From Uliginosibacterium sp036017065 (GTDB taxonomy: Bacteria; Pseudomonadota; Gammaproteobacteria; Burkholderiales; Rhodocyclaceae): a stretch of DNA of 64,000 bases. The notes beneath the pieces are model-generated. The model was given only the letters and a program-made list of their open reading frames with translations. It did no database searches and had not been told where the DNA came from. The position numbers and the translations under genes are program-made. The stretch lies in contig NZ_JAYXHR010000001.1 in assembly GCF_036017065.1 (NCBI RefSeq), positions 1,364,001 to 1,428,000 of the forward strand, written 5' to 3'. Below, piece after piece: positions 24,792-32,402 of this stretch. Each line of letters opens with the position of its first letter. Within the stretch, counting starts at the first letter, position 1.

Positions 24792-25316
24792 ATGGCCATT
24801 TATTCGCTGGACGATCGAAGCCCCGCACTGGGCGAAGGAAGCTGGGTCGCCGACGACGCCAGCGTGATCGGCTCCGTCGCGCTGGGCGCAGATGTCAGCG
24901 TCTGGTTCGGCGCCATCCTGCGCGGCGACAACGACCCGATCACCATCGGCGATCGCAGCAACATCCAGGACGGCGCCATCCTGCATACCGACGACGGCGT
25001 GCCGCTGATCCTCGGCGCCGACGTCACGGTGGGCCACATGGCCATGCTGCACGGCTGCACCGTCGGCGACGCCACGCTGATCGGCATCAATGCCATCGTG
25101 CTGAACCGTGCGGTCATCGGCAAGCATTGCCTCATCGGCGCCAACGCGCTGATTCCGGAAGGCAAGGTCATCCCCGACCGCTCGCTGGTGGTGGGCACAC
25201 CGGGCCGCGTGATCCGCGAGCTGACCGACGAAGAAATCGAGCGCCTGTACGCCAGCGCACGCGGCTACGTGCAGAACGCCCGTCACTACCGGGCGGGGCT
25301 CAAGCGCATCGGTTGA
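24792..25316 (+). CDS. Gamma-class carbonic anhydrase family protein (YrdA-like)
   Basis: 174-aa left-handed beta-helix protein of hexapeptide repeats. The three metal-binding His are visible in GAILHTDDGVP, TVGHMAMLHGCTV, with the surrounding RGDNDPITIGDRSNIQDGAI matching YrdA/PaaY. Cytosolic trimer. Many close homologues bind zinc but show weak or no carbonic anhydrase activity. Transcribed alone, ended by the terminator at 25334-25360. Confidence 0.92.
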   Translation: MAIYSLDDRSPALGEGSWVADDASVIGSVALGADVSVWFGAILRGDNDPITIGDRSNIQDGAILHTDDGVPLILGADVTVGHMAMLHGCTVGDATLIGINAIVLNRAVIGKHCLIGANALIPEGKVIPDRSLVVGTPGRVIRELTDEEIERLYASARGYVQNARHYRAGLKRIG

Positions 25317-25333
25317 TCACGGACATGCCAAAG

Positions 25334-25360
25334 AAAACGCCCCGCATGCGGGGCGTTTTT
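25334..25360 (+). terminator. Rho-independent terminator
   Basis: AAAACGCCCCGCATGCGGGG followed by CGTTTTT: a perfect GC stem with a T5 tract, 18 bp after the carbonic anhydrase gene. The mirrored A-tract means it can also end puuE transcription from the opposite side. Confidence 0.92.
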
Positions 25361-25377
25361 CCTGGCGCGTCCGGCGA

Positions 25378-26301
25378 CTACACCGGCGCCGGGAATTTCT
25401 CGCGCCAGTGGCGCGCGATGTCCACCCGGCGCGTCACCCACACGCGGTCGTGGCGTTCGATGTGATCCAGGAAGTCGGTCAGCGCCTTCATCCGCCCCGG
25501 CCGGCCGAGCAGCCGGCAGTGCATGCCGATGCTCATCATCTTCGGGCTGTCCTCGCCCTCCGCGTACAGCACGTCGAAACTGTCGCGCAGGTAGGTGAAG
25601 AAGTCCTGCCCCTGCGAGTAGCCCTGGGGCAATGCGAAGCGCATGTCGTTGACGTCCAGCGTGTAGGGCACGATGAGCTGCTGGGCGGTGCTGCCATCGG
25701 TCTTCTGCACCGGCATCCAGAACGGCAGGTCGTCCCCGTAGTAATCGCTGTCGTACAGGAAGCCGCCATAGTCGGCGACGAGGCGGCGGGTGTTCGGCGA
25801 ATCGCGGCCGGTGTACCAGCCAAGCGCACGCTCGCCGGTCAGGCGCTCGATGATCTCCATGCCGATGCGCATGTGCTCGCGCTCCACTGCTTCGTCGATG
25901 TGCTGGTAGTGGATCCAGCGCCAGCCGTGGCAGGCGATCTCATGGCCCAGCTCGCGGAACGCCGCGGTCAGCTCCGGATGCCGCTCCAGCGCCATCGACA
26001 CACCGAACACCGTCAATGGCAGGCCGCGGCGCTCGAACTCCCGCAGGATGCGCCACACCCCTACCCGCGAGCCGTACTCGTAGATGCCCTCCATGGACAT
26101 GTGACGTTCCGGGAAGGCCGGCGGATTGAACATCTCGGACAGGAACTGCTCGCTGCCGGCGTCACCGTGCAGCACCGAATTCTCACCGCCCTCCTCGTAG
26201 TTCAGCACGAACTGCACGGCGATCTTCGCGCGGCCGGGCCACTGGGCATGCGGTGGGTTGCGGCCGTAGCCGACGAGGTCGCGGGGGTAGTCGTTGGACA
26301 T
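25378..26301 (-). CDS. puuE: Allantoinase PuuE (polysaccharide-deacetylase fold)
   Basis: 307-aa metal-independent-type allantoinase that opens the hydantoin ring of allantoin to allantoate. It begins DYPRDLVGYGRNPPHAQWPG, with YEEGGENSVLHGDAGSEQFL, SRVGVWRILREFERRGLPLT, HEIACHGWRWIHYQ and WYTGRDSPNTRRLVADYGGF. These are hallmark PuuE segments. The pathway context supports it: urate hydroxylase, HIU hydrolase and OHCU decarboxylase are all nearby. ATG at 26301 preferred over a longer frame. Confidence 0.94.
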   Translation of the reverse strand: MSNDYPRDLVGYGRNPPHAQWPGRAKIAVQFVLNYEEGGENSVLHGDAGSEQFLSEMFNPPAFPERHMSMEGIYEYGSRVGVWRILREFERRGLPLTVFGVSMALERHPELTAAFRELGHEIACHGWRWIHYQHIDEAVEREHMRIGMEIIERLTGERALGWYTGRDSPNTRRLVADYGGFLYDSDYYGDDLPFWMPVQKTDGSTAQQLIVPYTLDVNDMRFALPQGYSQGQDFFTYLRDSFDVLYAEGEDSPKMMSIGMHCRLLGRPGRMKALTDFLDHIERHDRVWVTRRVDIARHWREKFPAPV

Positions 26302-26324
26302 CTTGGAATTCCGGGTGAATGGAC

Positions 26325-26960
26325 TCAATGAACGGGTTTGCGGGCCTGATGCATGGCCAGGCTGCCGCGCAACAGACGCAGGCTGATGTCGTCGAAACCC
26401 GCTTGTGAAAGCGTGCGCTCCTTCTCGTCGAGGCTCATGTACAACTGGTCATTCGTCATGCCGCTAGCGCCGCAGAAGTGATCGCACACCACGTAGCTTC
26501 CTTGCGGCCGCAGGACGCCCAGCACCTGGGCATGCAAGGCGAGCGCATGGCGCTTGTGGCGCAGTTCGTGAACGGCCTGATGGGTAAGCACCCAGTCGAA
26601 CTGTCCCAGGCCGGTCATCCAGTCAGCCTCCTTGAAGCTGCGCTCGACGAATCGCACGCGCGAGGCAAGCGCGCCCAGCCGCTCGCGAGCCAGCGTGTGC
26701 ATCGCCGCGGAAAAATCCAGGGCGACGTACTCGAAGGCGGTGCTCGTCGCCTGCAGGACGCGCTCGGCGAGAAAGCCTGGGCCGGAGCCCAGCTCCAGGA
26801 CGCGCGTGACCGAAGCGCCCGCGCCGGCGATCATGCTGGCGAACAGGTCGAGGCATTCCTGCCGGCCGGGACGGGCCGGCGCGGTCTGCGCCCACTGCCG
26901 CGCATCGTGCATGTCACGGAGATCGATCGGGCTGGGCACGTCCAGCGGCGCTTCATTCAC
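26325..26960 (-). CDS. Class I SAM-dependent methyltransferase
   Basis: 211-aa Rossmann methyltransferase. Motif I is VLELGSGPGFLAERVL, motif II ends in YVALDFSAAMHTLARERL, and the post-motif strand is FDWVLTHQAVHELRHKRHAL. The acceptor is unknown. It lies between puuE and puuD on the same strand (23 and 25 bp gaps), so it is co-transcribed with the urate genes although no methylation step is known in that pathway. Confidence 0.85.
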   Translation of the reverse strand: MNEAPLDVPSPIDLRDMHDARQWAQTAPARPGRQECLDLFASMIAGAGASVTRVLELGSGPGFLAERVLQATSTAFEYVALDFSAAMHTLARERLGALASRVRFVERSFKEADWMTGLGQFDWVLTHQAVHELRHKRHALALHAQVLGVLRPQGSYVVCDHFCGASGMTNDQLYMSLDEKERTLSQAGFDDISLRLLRGSLAMHQARKPVH

Positions 26961-26985
26961 GGTGGCGACGTCCTCGCACTGTGCA

Positions 26986-28173
26986 TCACTTGGCGCCGGC
27001 AGCGAACCAGGTTCCGATCATCTCGCGCTCGGCATCGGTCATGTTGGTCGCATTGGCCAGCGGCATGTTCTTCAGCTGCACGGTGCGCTCGTACACGCGG
27101 CGGGCGTACTGTTGCACGCGCTCCGGCGTATCGAGCATGACCCCGCCCTGGGCGGAGGGCATCAGGGTGGTCTTCTCGGCATGGCAGGCGGCGCAGCGCT
27201 CCTGCATGATGGTGTGCACCTGGGCCAGCGTCGGCACCGGCTTGCCGGCCTGGACCTGCGGCTTCGCCGGGGCGATCCATGCCAGCACGGCTGCGATGAT
27301 GATGGCGCCGGCAATCGGGAAGCGCCATTGCACGATGCCGAAGTGACGCAGGTTGAAGAAGTGCCGGATCAGCACCGCGCCGATCATGATGAGGATGAGC
27401 ACCAGCCACGCATGCTCGTGGTTGTAGGTCACCGCGTAGTGGTTGCTGATCATCGCGAACAGCACCGGCAGCGTCAGGTAGTTGTTGTGGTAGCTGCGCT
27501 GCTTGGCGCGCTTGCCCAGCATCGGGTCCGGCACCTCGCCGCGCTTCATCGCCGCCACCTGCTTGCGCTGCGCCGGGATGATCCAGAAGAACACGTTGGC
27601 ACTCATCGCGGTGGCGATCATCGCGCCGACGTGGATGTAGGCGGCGCGACCGGACAGGGTGTGGGTCAGCGCATAGGCCATGATCGCCACGAAAGTGCCG
27701 TAGCACAGCGCGAACAGCAACTGGCTGCGCTCGATGAGCACACGCGCCAGCATGTCGTACACCACCCAGCCCAGGCCCAGCGTGCTGAGGCCGATGAACA
27801 CCGCGGACATGGAGTCGATGTTGGCGATGGCCGGGTCCACCATGTAGGTGGAAGCCTGGAAGTAGTACATCACCGAGATCAGCAGGAAGCCGGTGATCCA
27901 GGTGCTGTAGCTGGGCCAGAAGAAGAAGTGCAGGTCGTCCGGCAGGTGCTTGGGCGCACCTGCGTACTTCTGCGGGTTGTAGAAGCCGCCACCGTGCATG
28001 GCCCACAGCTCGCCCCCCACGCCGGCCTCCTTGAGGCGCGCGTCCTTCGGCGGCTTGAGGCTGTTGTCCAGCCACACGAAGTAGAAGGAGGCGCCGATCC
28101 AGGCGATGCCCACGATCAGGTGAAGCCAGCGCAACAGCATGCTGGCGATGTCGATCAGATATGCGGTATCCAA
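26986..28173 (-). CDS. puuD: Membrane urate hydroxylase PuuD with C-terminal cytochrome c
   Basis: 395-aa inner-membrane enzyme that oxidises urate to 5-hydroxyisourate and sends electrons to its own haem. The N-terminal membrane part starts LIDIASMLLRWLHLIVGIAW and has about seven to eight helices with conserved His (SYHNNYLTLPVLFAMISNHY). The C-terminal haem c domain has CAACH at residues 327-331 and a candidate Met ligand in LKNMPLANATNM. Architecture and length match PuuD. It heads the puuD-methyltransferase-puuE run. Confidence 0.95.
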   Translation of the reverse strand: MDTAYLIDIASMLLRWLHLIVGIAWIGASFYFVWLDNSLKPPKDARLKEAGVGGELWAMHGGGFYNPQKYAGAPKHLPDDLHFFFWPSYSTWITGFLLISVMYYFQASTYMVDPAIANIDSMSAVFIGLSTLGLGWVVYDMLARVLIERSQLLFALCYGTFVAIMAYALTHTLSGRAAYIHVGAMIATAMSANVFFWIIPAQRKQVAAMKRGEVPDPMLGKRAKQRSYHNNYLTLPVLFAMISNHYAVTYNHEHAWLVLILIMIGAVLIRHFFNLRHFGIVQWRFPIAGAIIIAAVLAWIAPAKPQVQAGKPVPTLAQVHTIMQERCAACHAEKTTLMPSAQGGVMLDTPERVQQYARRVYERTVQLKNMPLANATNMTDAEREMIGTWFAAGAK

Positions 28174-28256
28174 CTTGGATTCCCTTCAGACAATCGGGCC
28201 CACTTTGACGTGGGGCCCGCACGACCCGCCCTAGTGTCGATTTCGTCGTGCACGTT

Positions 28257-28382
28257 CCGGAGTGGGGGGATAAGGCTACTGCGCGGTCCGATCTTGCAAC
28301 TGCGATGCTCGCCGTACTCACGTACGTCTGCGCTTCTCGTTGCAACCTCGAACCGCTCGCTACGCCTTCTCCCCCACTCCGA
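28257..28382. repeat. Betaproteobacterial intergenic repeat, copy B, with terminal inverted repeats
   Basis: The ends are imperfect inverted repeats: CCGGAGTGGGGGGATAAGGC on the left pairs with GCCTTCTCCCCCACTCCGA on the right. The inside (CTACTGCGCGGTCCGAT, GATGCTCGCCGTACTCACGT, CGAACCGCTCGCTACG) matches copy A at 17901-18010. No ORF or transposase lies inside. Confidence 0.72.
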
Positions 28383-28438
28383 CGATTAACCTTTTCTTGT
28401 GTAGCTGCATCACAACTTCGCAGCGGCGCCCTTCGCAG

Positions 28439-28476
28439 GGTGGGTTAGCGCAGCGTCCCACCGGTTGTAACCCGCC
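28439..28476. repeat. Hairpin repeat GGTGGGTTA...TAACCCGCC
   Basis: Nine-base arms GGTGGGTTA and TAACCCGCC flank 20 bp of GC-rich sequence. The motif GGGTGGGTTAGCGCAGC belongs to a widespread proteobacterial intergenic repeat and may act as a terminator after uraH. Confidence 0.55.
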
Positions 28477-28504
28477 GGGCGACGGCCCGTATCTTCAACA
28501 GCAA

Positions 28505-28852
28505 CTAACTCCCCCGGTACGTGCTGTACGCCCACGGCGAAACCAGCAGCGGCACATGGTAGTGCGCGTTGGCGTCGCCGATGCCGAAGCGCAGCACCAC
28601 GTCGTCCAGGAAAGGAATGTCGGCGAGTAGCGTGCCGCGTGCGCGGAAGTAGGCGCCGGCGTCGAACTCCAGTTCGTACACGCCGGGCAGCAGCGCATCG
28701 CCTTGCAGCAGCGGTGCATCGGTGCGGCCGTCGGCGTTGGTGAGGCCGCTGGCGATGACGGCGGCCTCGCCCTTGCGGCGCAGGGTGTAGCGCACGCCGG
28801 CTGCGGGGCAGCCGTTGGCGGTGTCGAGTACGTGGGTGCTGAGTCGTCCCAT
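28505..28852 (-). CDS. uraH: 5-Hydroxyisourate hydrolase (transthyretin-like)
   Basis: 115-aa HIU hydrolase, the second step of urate degradation, converting 5-hydroxyisourate to OHCU. It has the family N-terminus LSTHVLDTANGCPAAGVRYT, the conserved Arg of VVLRFGIGDANAHYHVPLLV and the diagnostic C-terminal YSTYRGS. Cytosolic homotetramer with no periplasmic signal. It lies 77 bp after the racemase-family gene, at the end of the minus-strand run that starts with the ABC importer. Confidence 0.95.
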   Translation of the reverse strand: MGRLSTHVLDTANGCPAAGVRYTLRRKGEAAVIASGLTNADGRTDAPLLQGDALLPGVYELEFDAGAYFRARGTLLADIPFLDDVVLRFGIGDANAHYHVPLLVSPWAYSTYRGS

Positions 28853-28929
28853 GGTGTTTCCTGTGTCCTGCTGCTGAACTGCTCCGGATTATAGAGAGGC
28901 GGCGTGCAGCGCCGCGCCATAGAGTCCAT

Positions 28930-29664
28930 TCATGCGGGCGGATGTGGTGCGAGCAGGTGCTGCAGCGCTGGCGACAGGCCGTCGTAGGTCGCACCGTCCG
29001 GTGGCAGGGGATGGGCTTGCTGGCGGCAGGCGGCGACCAGGGCGCGTACGCCGGCGCTCACGCTGTCGATCACCGGCAGCCCGGTCAGCGCCGCGATCTC
29101 CTCGCCCATGCCGGCAAGTGCGGCACCGCCCAGCACGATGGCATCCAGCCGGTTCGCTGCCGCGGTACGGCGGCACAGTGCGGCGAGTTCGACGATCGCA
29201 CCGCTACGGTCGGCGGCCAGTTCCGCGCCGCTGCGCTCCACCACGCTGATGTCGGCCAGCCTGTCCTGCACACCGGCGTAGACCGCCAGGCGATGCAGGA
29301 TGGGCACCCAGCGCGGACCGCCGGTGACGATGGCAAAGCGCCCGTGCTTCGCGGCCTCCAGCATGGCTGCCTCCGCCAGCCCCACCACCGGCACCGGGCA
29401 GATCTCGCGCAGCGCGGGCAGGCCGGGGTCGCCGAAGCAGCCGATCAGCACCGCCTGCGCAGCGCCAGCGTCGCGCGCCCAGCAATCCAGCGCGGCGTGG
29501 CCGGCGATCGCGTAGCTCGTCTCGGAGGCAATGTAGGACGCACCGAAGCTCGCGGTACTGCCGGTCAGCGTGAGCGCATCGCCGGCCAGCGCGCGCGCGT
29601 GGTCCAGCATCAAGGCGGTGACCGATGCCGAGGTGTTGGGGTTGATGATCAGTGCCTGTGGCAT
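28930..29664 (-). CDS. Asp/Glu/hydantoin racemase family protein
   Basis: 244-aa cytosolic protein, most like hydantoin/allantoin racemases. MPQALIINPNTSASVTALML and SYAIAGHAALDCWARDAGAA are typical. The first catalytic Cys is C76 in LIGCFGDPGL. The second, normally in LGCAG, is Gly180 (VLGGAALAGM), so a two-base racemase mechanism is doubtful. Its place next to uraH, the GntR gene and the importer suggests allantoin or another hydantoin as substrate. Its frame is continuous with gntR apart from the repeat-borne stops at 29719-29733. Confidence 0.8.
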   Translation of the reverse strand: MPQALIINPNTSASVTALMLDHARALAGDALTLTGSTASFGASYIASETSYAIAGHAALDCWARDAGAAQAVLIGCFGDPGLPALREICPVPVVGLAEAAMLEAAKHGRFAIVTGGPRWVPILHRLAVYAGVQDRLADISVVERSGAELAADRSGAIVELAALCRRTAAANRLDAIVLGGAALAGMGEEIAALTGLPVIDSVSAGVRALVAACRQQAHPLPPDGATYDGLSPALQHLLAPHPPA

Positions 29665-29697
29665 GTCAGCGCTTGTCCGCCTTCTCCGTACTGTTTC

Positions 29698-29745
29698 TTC
29701 GCCAACCCGTTCGCGAACTCATTCGCCGACTCATTCGCCAACCCT
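29698..29745. repeat. 12-bp tandem repeat (4 units) at the gntR stop
   Basis: Four units of consensus TTCGCCNACYCA (29698-29709, 29710-29721, 29722-29733, 29734-29745). On the minus strand each unit encodes x-V-G/R-E. Two units carry TGA at the first codon, giving the gntR stop and a second in-frame stop. Confidence 0.7.
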
Positions 29746-30492
29746 CTCTCCGAACAGCTCTCCGATGTCCGGGCGTAGCTTGTGGGACATGCCGAAATCC
29801 AGGTGGGCTTCCAGGTGCGTCAGGTGGCGCTTCATCAGGCGCGTGGCGGCCTTCACGTCGCGTGCTTCCATCGCGGTCAGCATCGCACGGTGTTCATCAG
29901 ACCCGCAGCCGCCCTTGGGCGACAGTGCGACGTGGTCCGGCTTGCCGTAGGTCATGATGATCAGCGAGGTGCGCGACACCAGTTCGCGCAGCATCTTCTG
30001 CAGGGTGCGGTTGCCGGAGCGCTCGGCGACGATGAGGTGGAAACCGCCGGAGGCGCGGATCACCGCGTGCCGCTCGCCGATACGACGCGCGTATTCCTCT
30101 TCCTCGATGTTGCGCTTCAGCGCGCGCAGATCGCCGGCCTTGGCCTGGGCGATGAAGCTCTCCACCAGGGTCGGCTCGATGAGCGCGCGCGCAGCGAACA
30201 CCTCGCGCGCCTCCTCCACCGTCGGGCAGGCAACGGAAGCTCCGCGGTTCGGCGTCAGCACCACGATCTGCTCGCTGGCCAGGCGTACCAGCACATGGCG
30301 GATGCGGGTGCGCGACACGCCGAAGGCGCGGCCGAGCTTTTCCTCGACGAGCTTGGTGCCGGGCACCAGGCGATGGTCCAGCACCGCCTCGACGATGCGT
30401 TCGTAGATGGCGCCGTCGGTCAGCGTGCCTTCAGCGGGCACGCTGGCGCTTTCCACGACATCGGCATCGGCGTCGACGGTGCTCATGGCCAT
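29731..30492 (-). CDS. GntR family transcriptional regulator (FCD domain)
   Basis: 253-aa regulator with an N-terminal winged helix (TDGAIYERIVEAVLDHRLVP, KLVEEKLGRAFGVSRTRIRH, VLVRLASEQIVVLTPNRGA) and a C-terminal all-helical FCD ligand domain with His residues (ERHAVIRASGGFHLIVAERS). FCD regulators sense small carboxylates or amino-acid-like effectors. It lies 7 bp after the second permease in the importer run and probably regulates it and the urate genes. The stop lies inside a tandem repeat. Confidence 0.9.
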   Translation of the reverse strand: MAMSTVDADADVVESASVPAEGTLTDGAIYERIVEAVLDHRLVPGTKLVEEKLGRAFGVSRTRIRHVLVRLASEQIVVLTPNRGASVACPTVEEAREVFAARALIEPTLVESFIAQAKAGDLRALKRNIEEEEYARRIGERHAVIRASGGFHLIVAERSGNRTLQKMLRELVSRTSLIIMTYGKPDHVALSPKGGCGSDEHRAMLTAMEARDVKAATRLMKRHLTHLEAHLDFGMSHKLRPDIGELFGERVGE

Positions 30493-30499
30493 CTCTGCA

Positions 30500-31375
30500 T
30501 CAGGCTGCCTTGCTCTTGCGCGACAGCAGGCGCATGGCGCCCAGCGCGAGGAAGACGACGATGAAGGACACGATGGTGGTCAGCGTACCCAGCGCGTAGA
30601 TCACCGGCGTGGTGACCGTGGTGGTCAGGCCCTGCAGCTCCAGCGGCAGGGTGTTGAGGTCGCCGATGGCCTGCGAGCTGCGGGCGATCTCGTCCCACGA
30701 CAGGGTGAAGCCGAACATGCCCACGCCCACCACGGAGGGCCCGATCAGTGGCAGCACCACGTGGCGGAAGGTCTGCCAGGGCGATGCGCCGAGGTCCAGC
30801 GCAGCTTCTTCGTAGGCGGGGTTGAAGCGGTTGAAGACGGCGAACATGACGAGCAGGCCGAACGGCAGTGTCCAGGTGAGCTGTGCTCCGAGGGCCGAAG
30901 TGTACATGCCCATGGTGGTGGTGAAGTGCTCGCGCGCCCAGTCCCAGCCAGCGCTCTCGAACAGGTGACCCAGGCCGGTGTCGAGCAGGCGGAAGCTCAG
31001 GCCGATGCCCAGCGACACGATGATGGACGGCATGATGAGGCTGGCCACCGTCACGGTGAACAGCGCATTGGCGCCGGCCATGCGTTTGCGGAAGGCCAGC
31101 GCGGCACTCACCGCCAGCACCACGGTGAGCAGGGTCACCACCAGCCCGAGCTTGATGGACCGGACGAAAGCGGAGCCGATGTCCACCACGCCGATGCCCT
31201 TGAACAGCTCCTGGAACCAGTGCAGCGACACGCCGCGCATCGGGAACACCAGGCCGCCTTCCGGCCCCTGGAAGCTCAGCACGAAGATGGTGATCGTCGG
31301 CCCGTAGAGGAACAGCAGGAACAGGCCGAAGAAGGTCGCCAGCGCGTAATAGCCCCAACCGCGTTTCTCACCCAT
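30500..31375 (-). CDS. ABC transporter permease (PotC-like)
   Basis: 291-aa inner-membrane permease with about six helices. The EAA loop is EEAALDLGASPWQTFRHVVL, followed by PLIGPSVVGVGMFGFTLSWD, as in polyamine/opine/putrescine permeases. The start overlaps the PotB-like gene stop (TGATG). It forms the channel with that partner. The substrate is probably a purine-derived compound by context, but the family mostly carries polyamines. Confidence 0.88.
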   Translation of the reverse strand: MGEKRGWGYYALATFFGLFLLFLYGPTITIFVLSFQGPEGGLVFPMRGVSLHWFQELFKGIGVVDIGSAFVRSIKLGLVVTLLTVVLAVSAALAFRKRMAGANALFTVTVASLIMPSIIVSLGIGLSFRLLDTGLGHLFESAGWDWAREHFTTTMGMYTSALGAQLTWTLPFGLLVMFAVFNRFNPAYEEAALDLGASPWQTFRHVVLPLIGPSVVGVGMFGFTLSWDEIARSSQAIGDLNTLPLELQGLTTTVTTPVIYALGTLTTIVSFIVVFLALGAMRLLSRKSKAA

Positions 31376-32295
31376 CACAGTTCCTTCCGGATATCGACGA
31401 GTTTCGTCAGCGCCCAGATGATCATCAGCACCACCGCCAGCAGGATGACCGCATTGGCCGCCGCCAGCGGGAACTGCAGGTAGCTGGTCTGCACCTGGAT
31501 GATCTTGCCCACCGAGGCGATCTGCTGGCCCCCCATGACCCCGATGGTGACGAAGTCGCCCATCACGATGGTGATGACGAAGATTGAGCCGATGATGATG
31601 CCGGTGCGCGACAGCGGCACGATGACGTTCCACAGGATCTGCCAGCTGCTGGCGCCGGCATCCAGCGCGGCTTCGATCAGCGAGCGGTCGATGCGCATCA
31701 TGGAGTTGAAGATCGGCACCACCATGAAGATGGTGAAGAGGTGCACGAAGGCCAGCACCACCGAGAAGGACGAGAACAGCAGCCACTCCTGCGGCTGCGA
31801 GGCCAGCCCGCTGCCGACCAGTGCGTCATTGACGAGCCCGTTGCGCCCCAGCAGCGGCACCCAGGAAATCATGCGGATGACGTTCGAGGTCCAGAACGGG
31901 ATCGTGCACAGCACGAACAGTGCCGTCTGCATCGCCGTGCTGCGCACATGGAAGGCGAGGAAGTAAGCGACGGTGAAGCCGATCAGCAGCGTCGACAGCC
32001 AGGCCAGGAAGCAGAACTTCAGCGTCGACAGGTAGGTGGTGAAGGTGACGCAAGGCTCGGCGAGGTTGCCACAGCCCTCGAAGGTGTTGATGTAGTTCTT
32101 CGGCGTGAAGGCCGGGATCAGCTCGTACTCGGTGGCATCCCAGAAGCTCACCGCGACGATGAGCCCCAGCGGGATGATGAAGAACAGCAGGAAGACCAGC
32201 GTGTAGGGCGTGGCCTGCACCCATGCGGGCAGGCCGTGTGACATCCAGCGCGCCAGCATCGGCCGGGTGGCGACTTTCATGTAACCGTCCTCCAT
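31375..32295 (-). CDS. ABC transporter permease (PotB-like)
   Basis: 306-aa permease with six predicted helices. It starts with PYTLVFLLFFIIPLGLIVAV and has the EAA loop IEAALDAGASSWQILWNVIV. A periplasmic insert contains two Cys (FEGCGNLAEPCVTF). An alternative ATG lies five codons downstream (MKVATRP). It partners with the PotC-like permease, to which it is translationally coupled, and follows the binding-protein gene by 107 bp. Confidence 0.88.
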   Translation of the reverse strand: MEDGYMKVATRPMLARWMSHGLPAWVQATPYTLVFLLFFIIPLGLIVAVSFWDATEYELIPAFTPKNYINTFEGCGNLAEPCVTFTTYLSTLKFCFLAWLSTLLIGFTVAYFLAFHVRSTAMQTALFVLCTIPFWTSNVIRMISWVPLLGRNGLVNDALVGSGLASQPQEWLLFSSFSVVLAFVHLFTIFMVVPIFNSMMRIDRSLIEAALDAGASSWQILWNVIVPLSRTGIIIGSIFVITIVMGDFVTIGVMGGQQIASVGKIIQVQTSYLQFPLAAANAVILLAVVLMIIWALTKLVDIRKEL

Positions 32296-32402
32296 CGAGG
32301 CGAGTTCCTGCTTCAGCGAATGTTGCGGTGAGTGCGCGGCCCGGCTGCGGGCCGCGCACCAGTCAGGTCATGTCAGTGCACGAGCGTTGCGTGACCGCAG
32401 CG

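Larger units (their letters stand above)
28174..28504. other. Intergenic region between uraH and puuD, 331 bp
   Basis: No gene. It holds repeat copy B (28257-28382) and the GGTGGGTTA hairpin (28439-28476), and it must contain the puuD promoter in the 80 bp before 28173. Confidence 0.6.
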
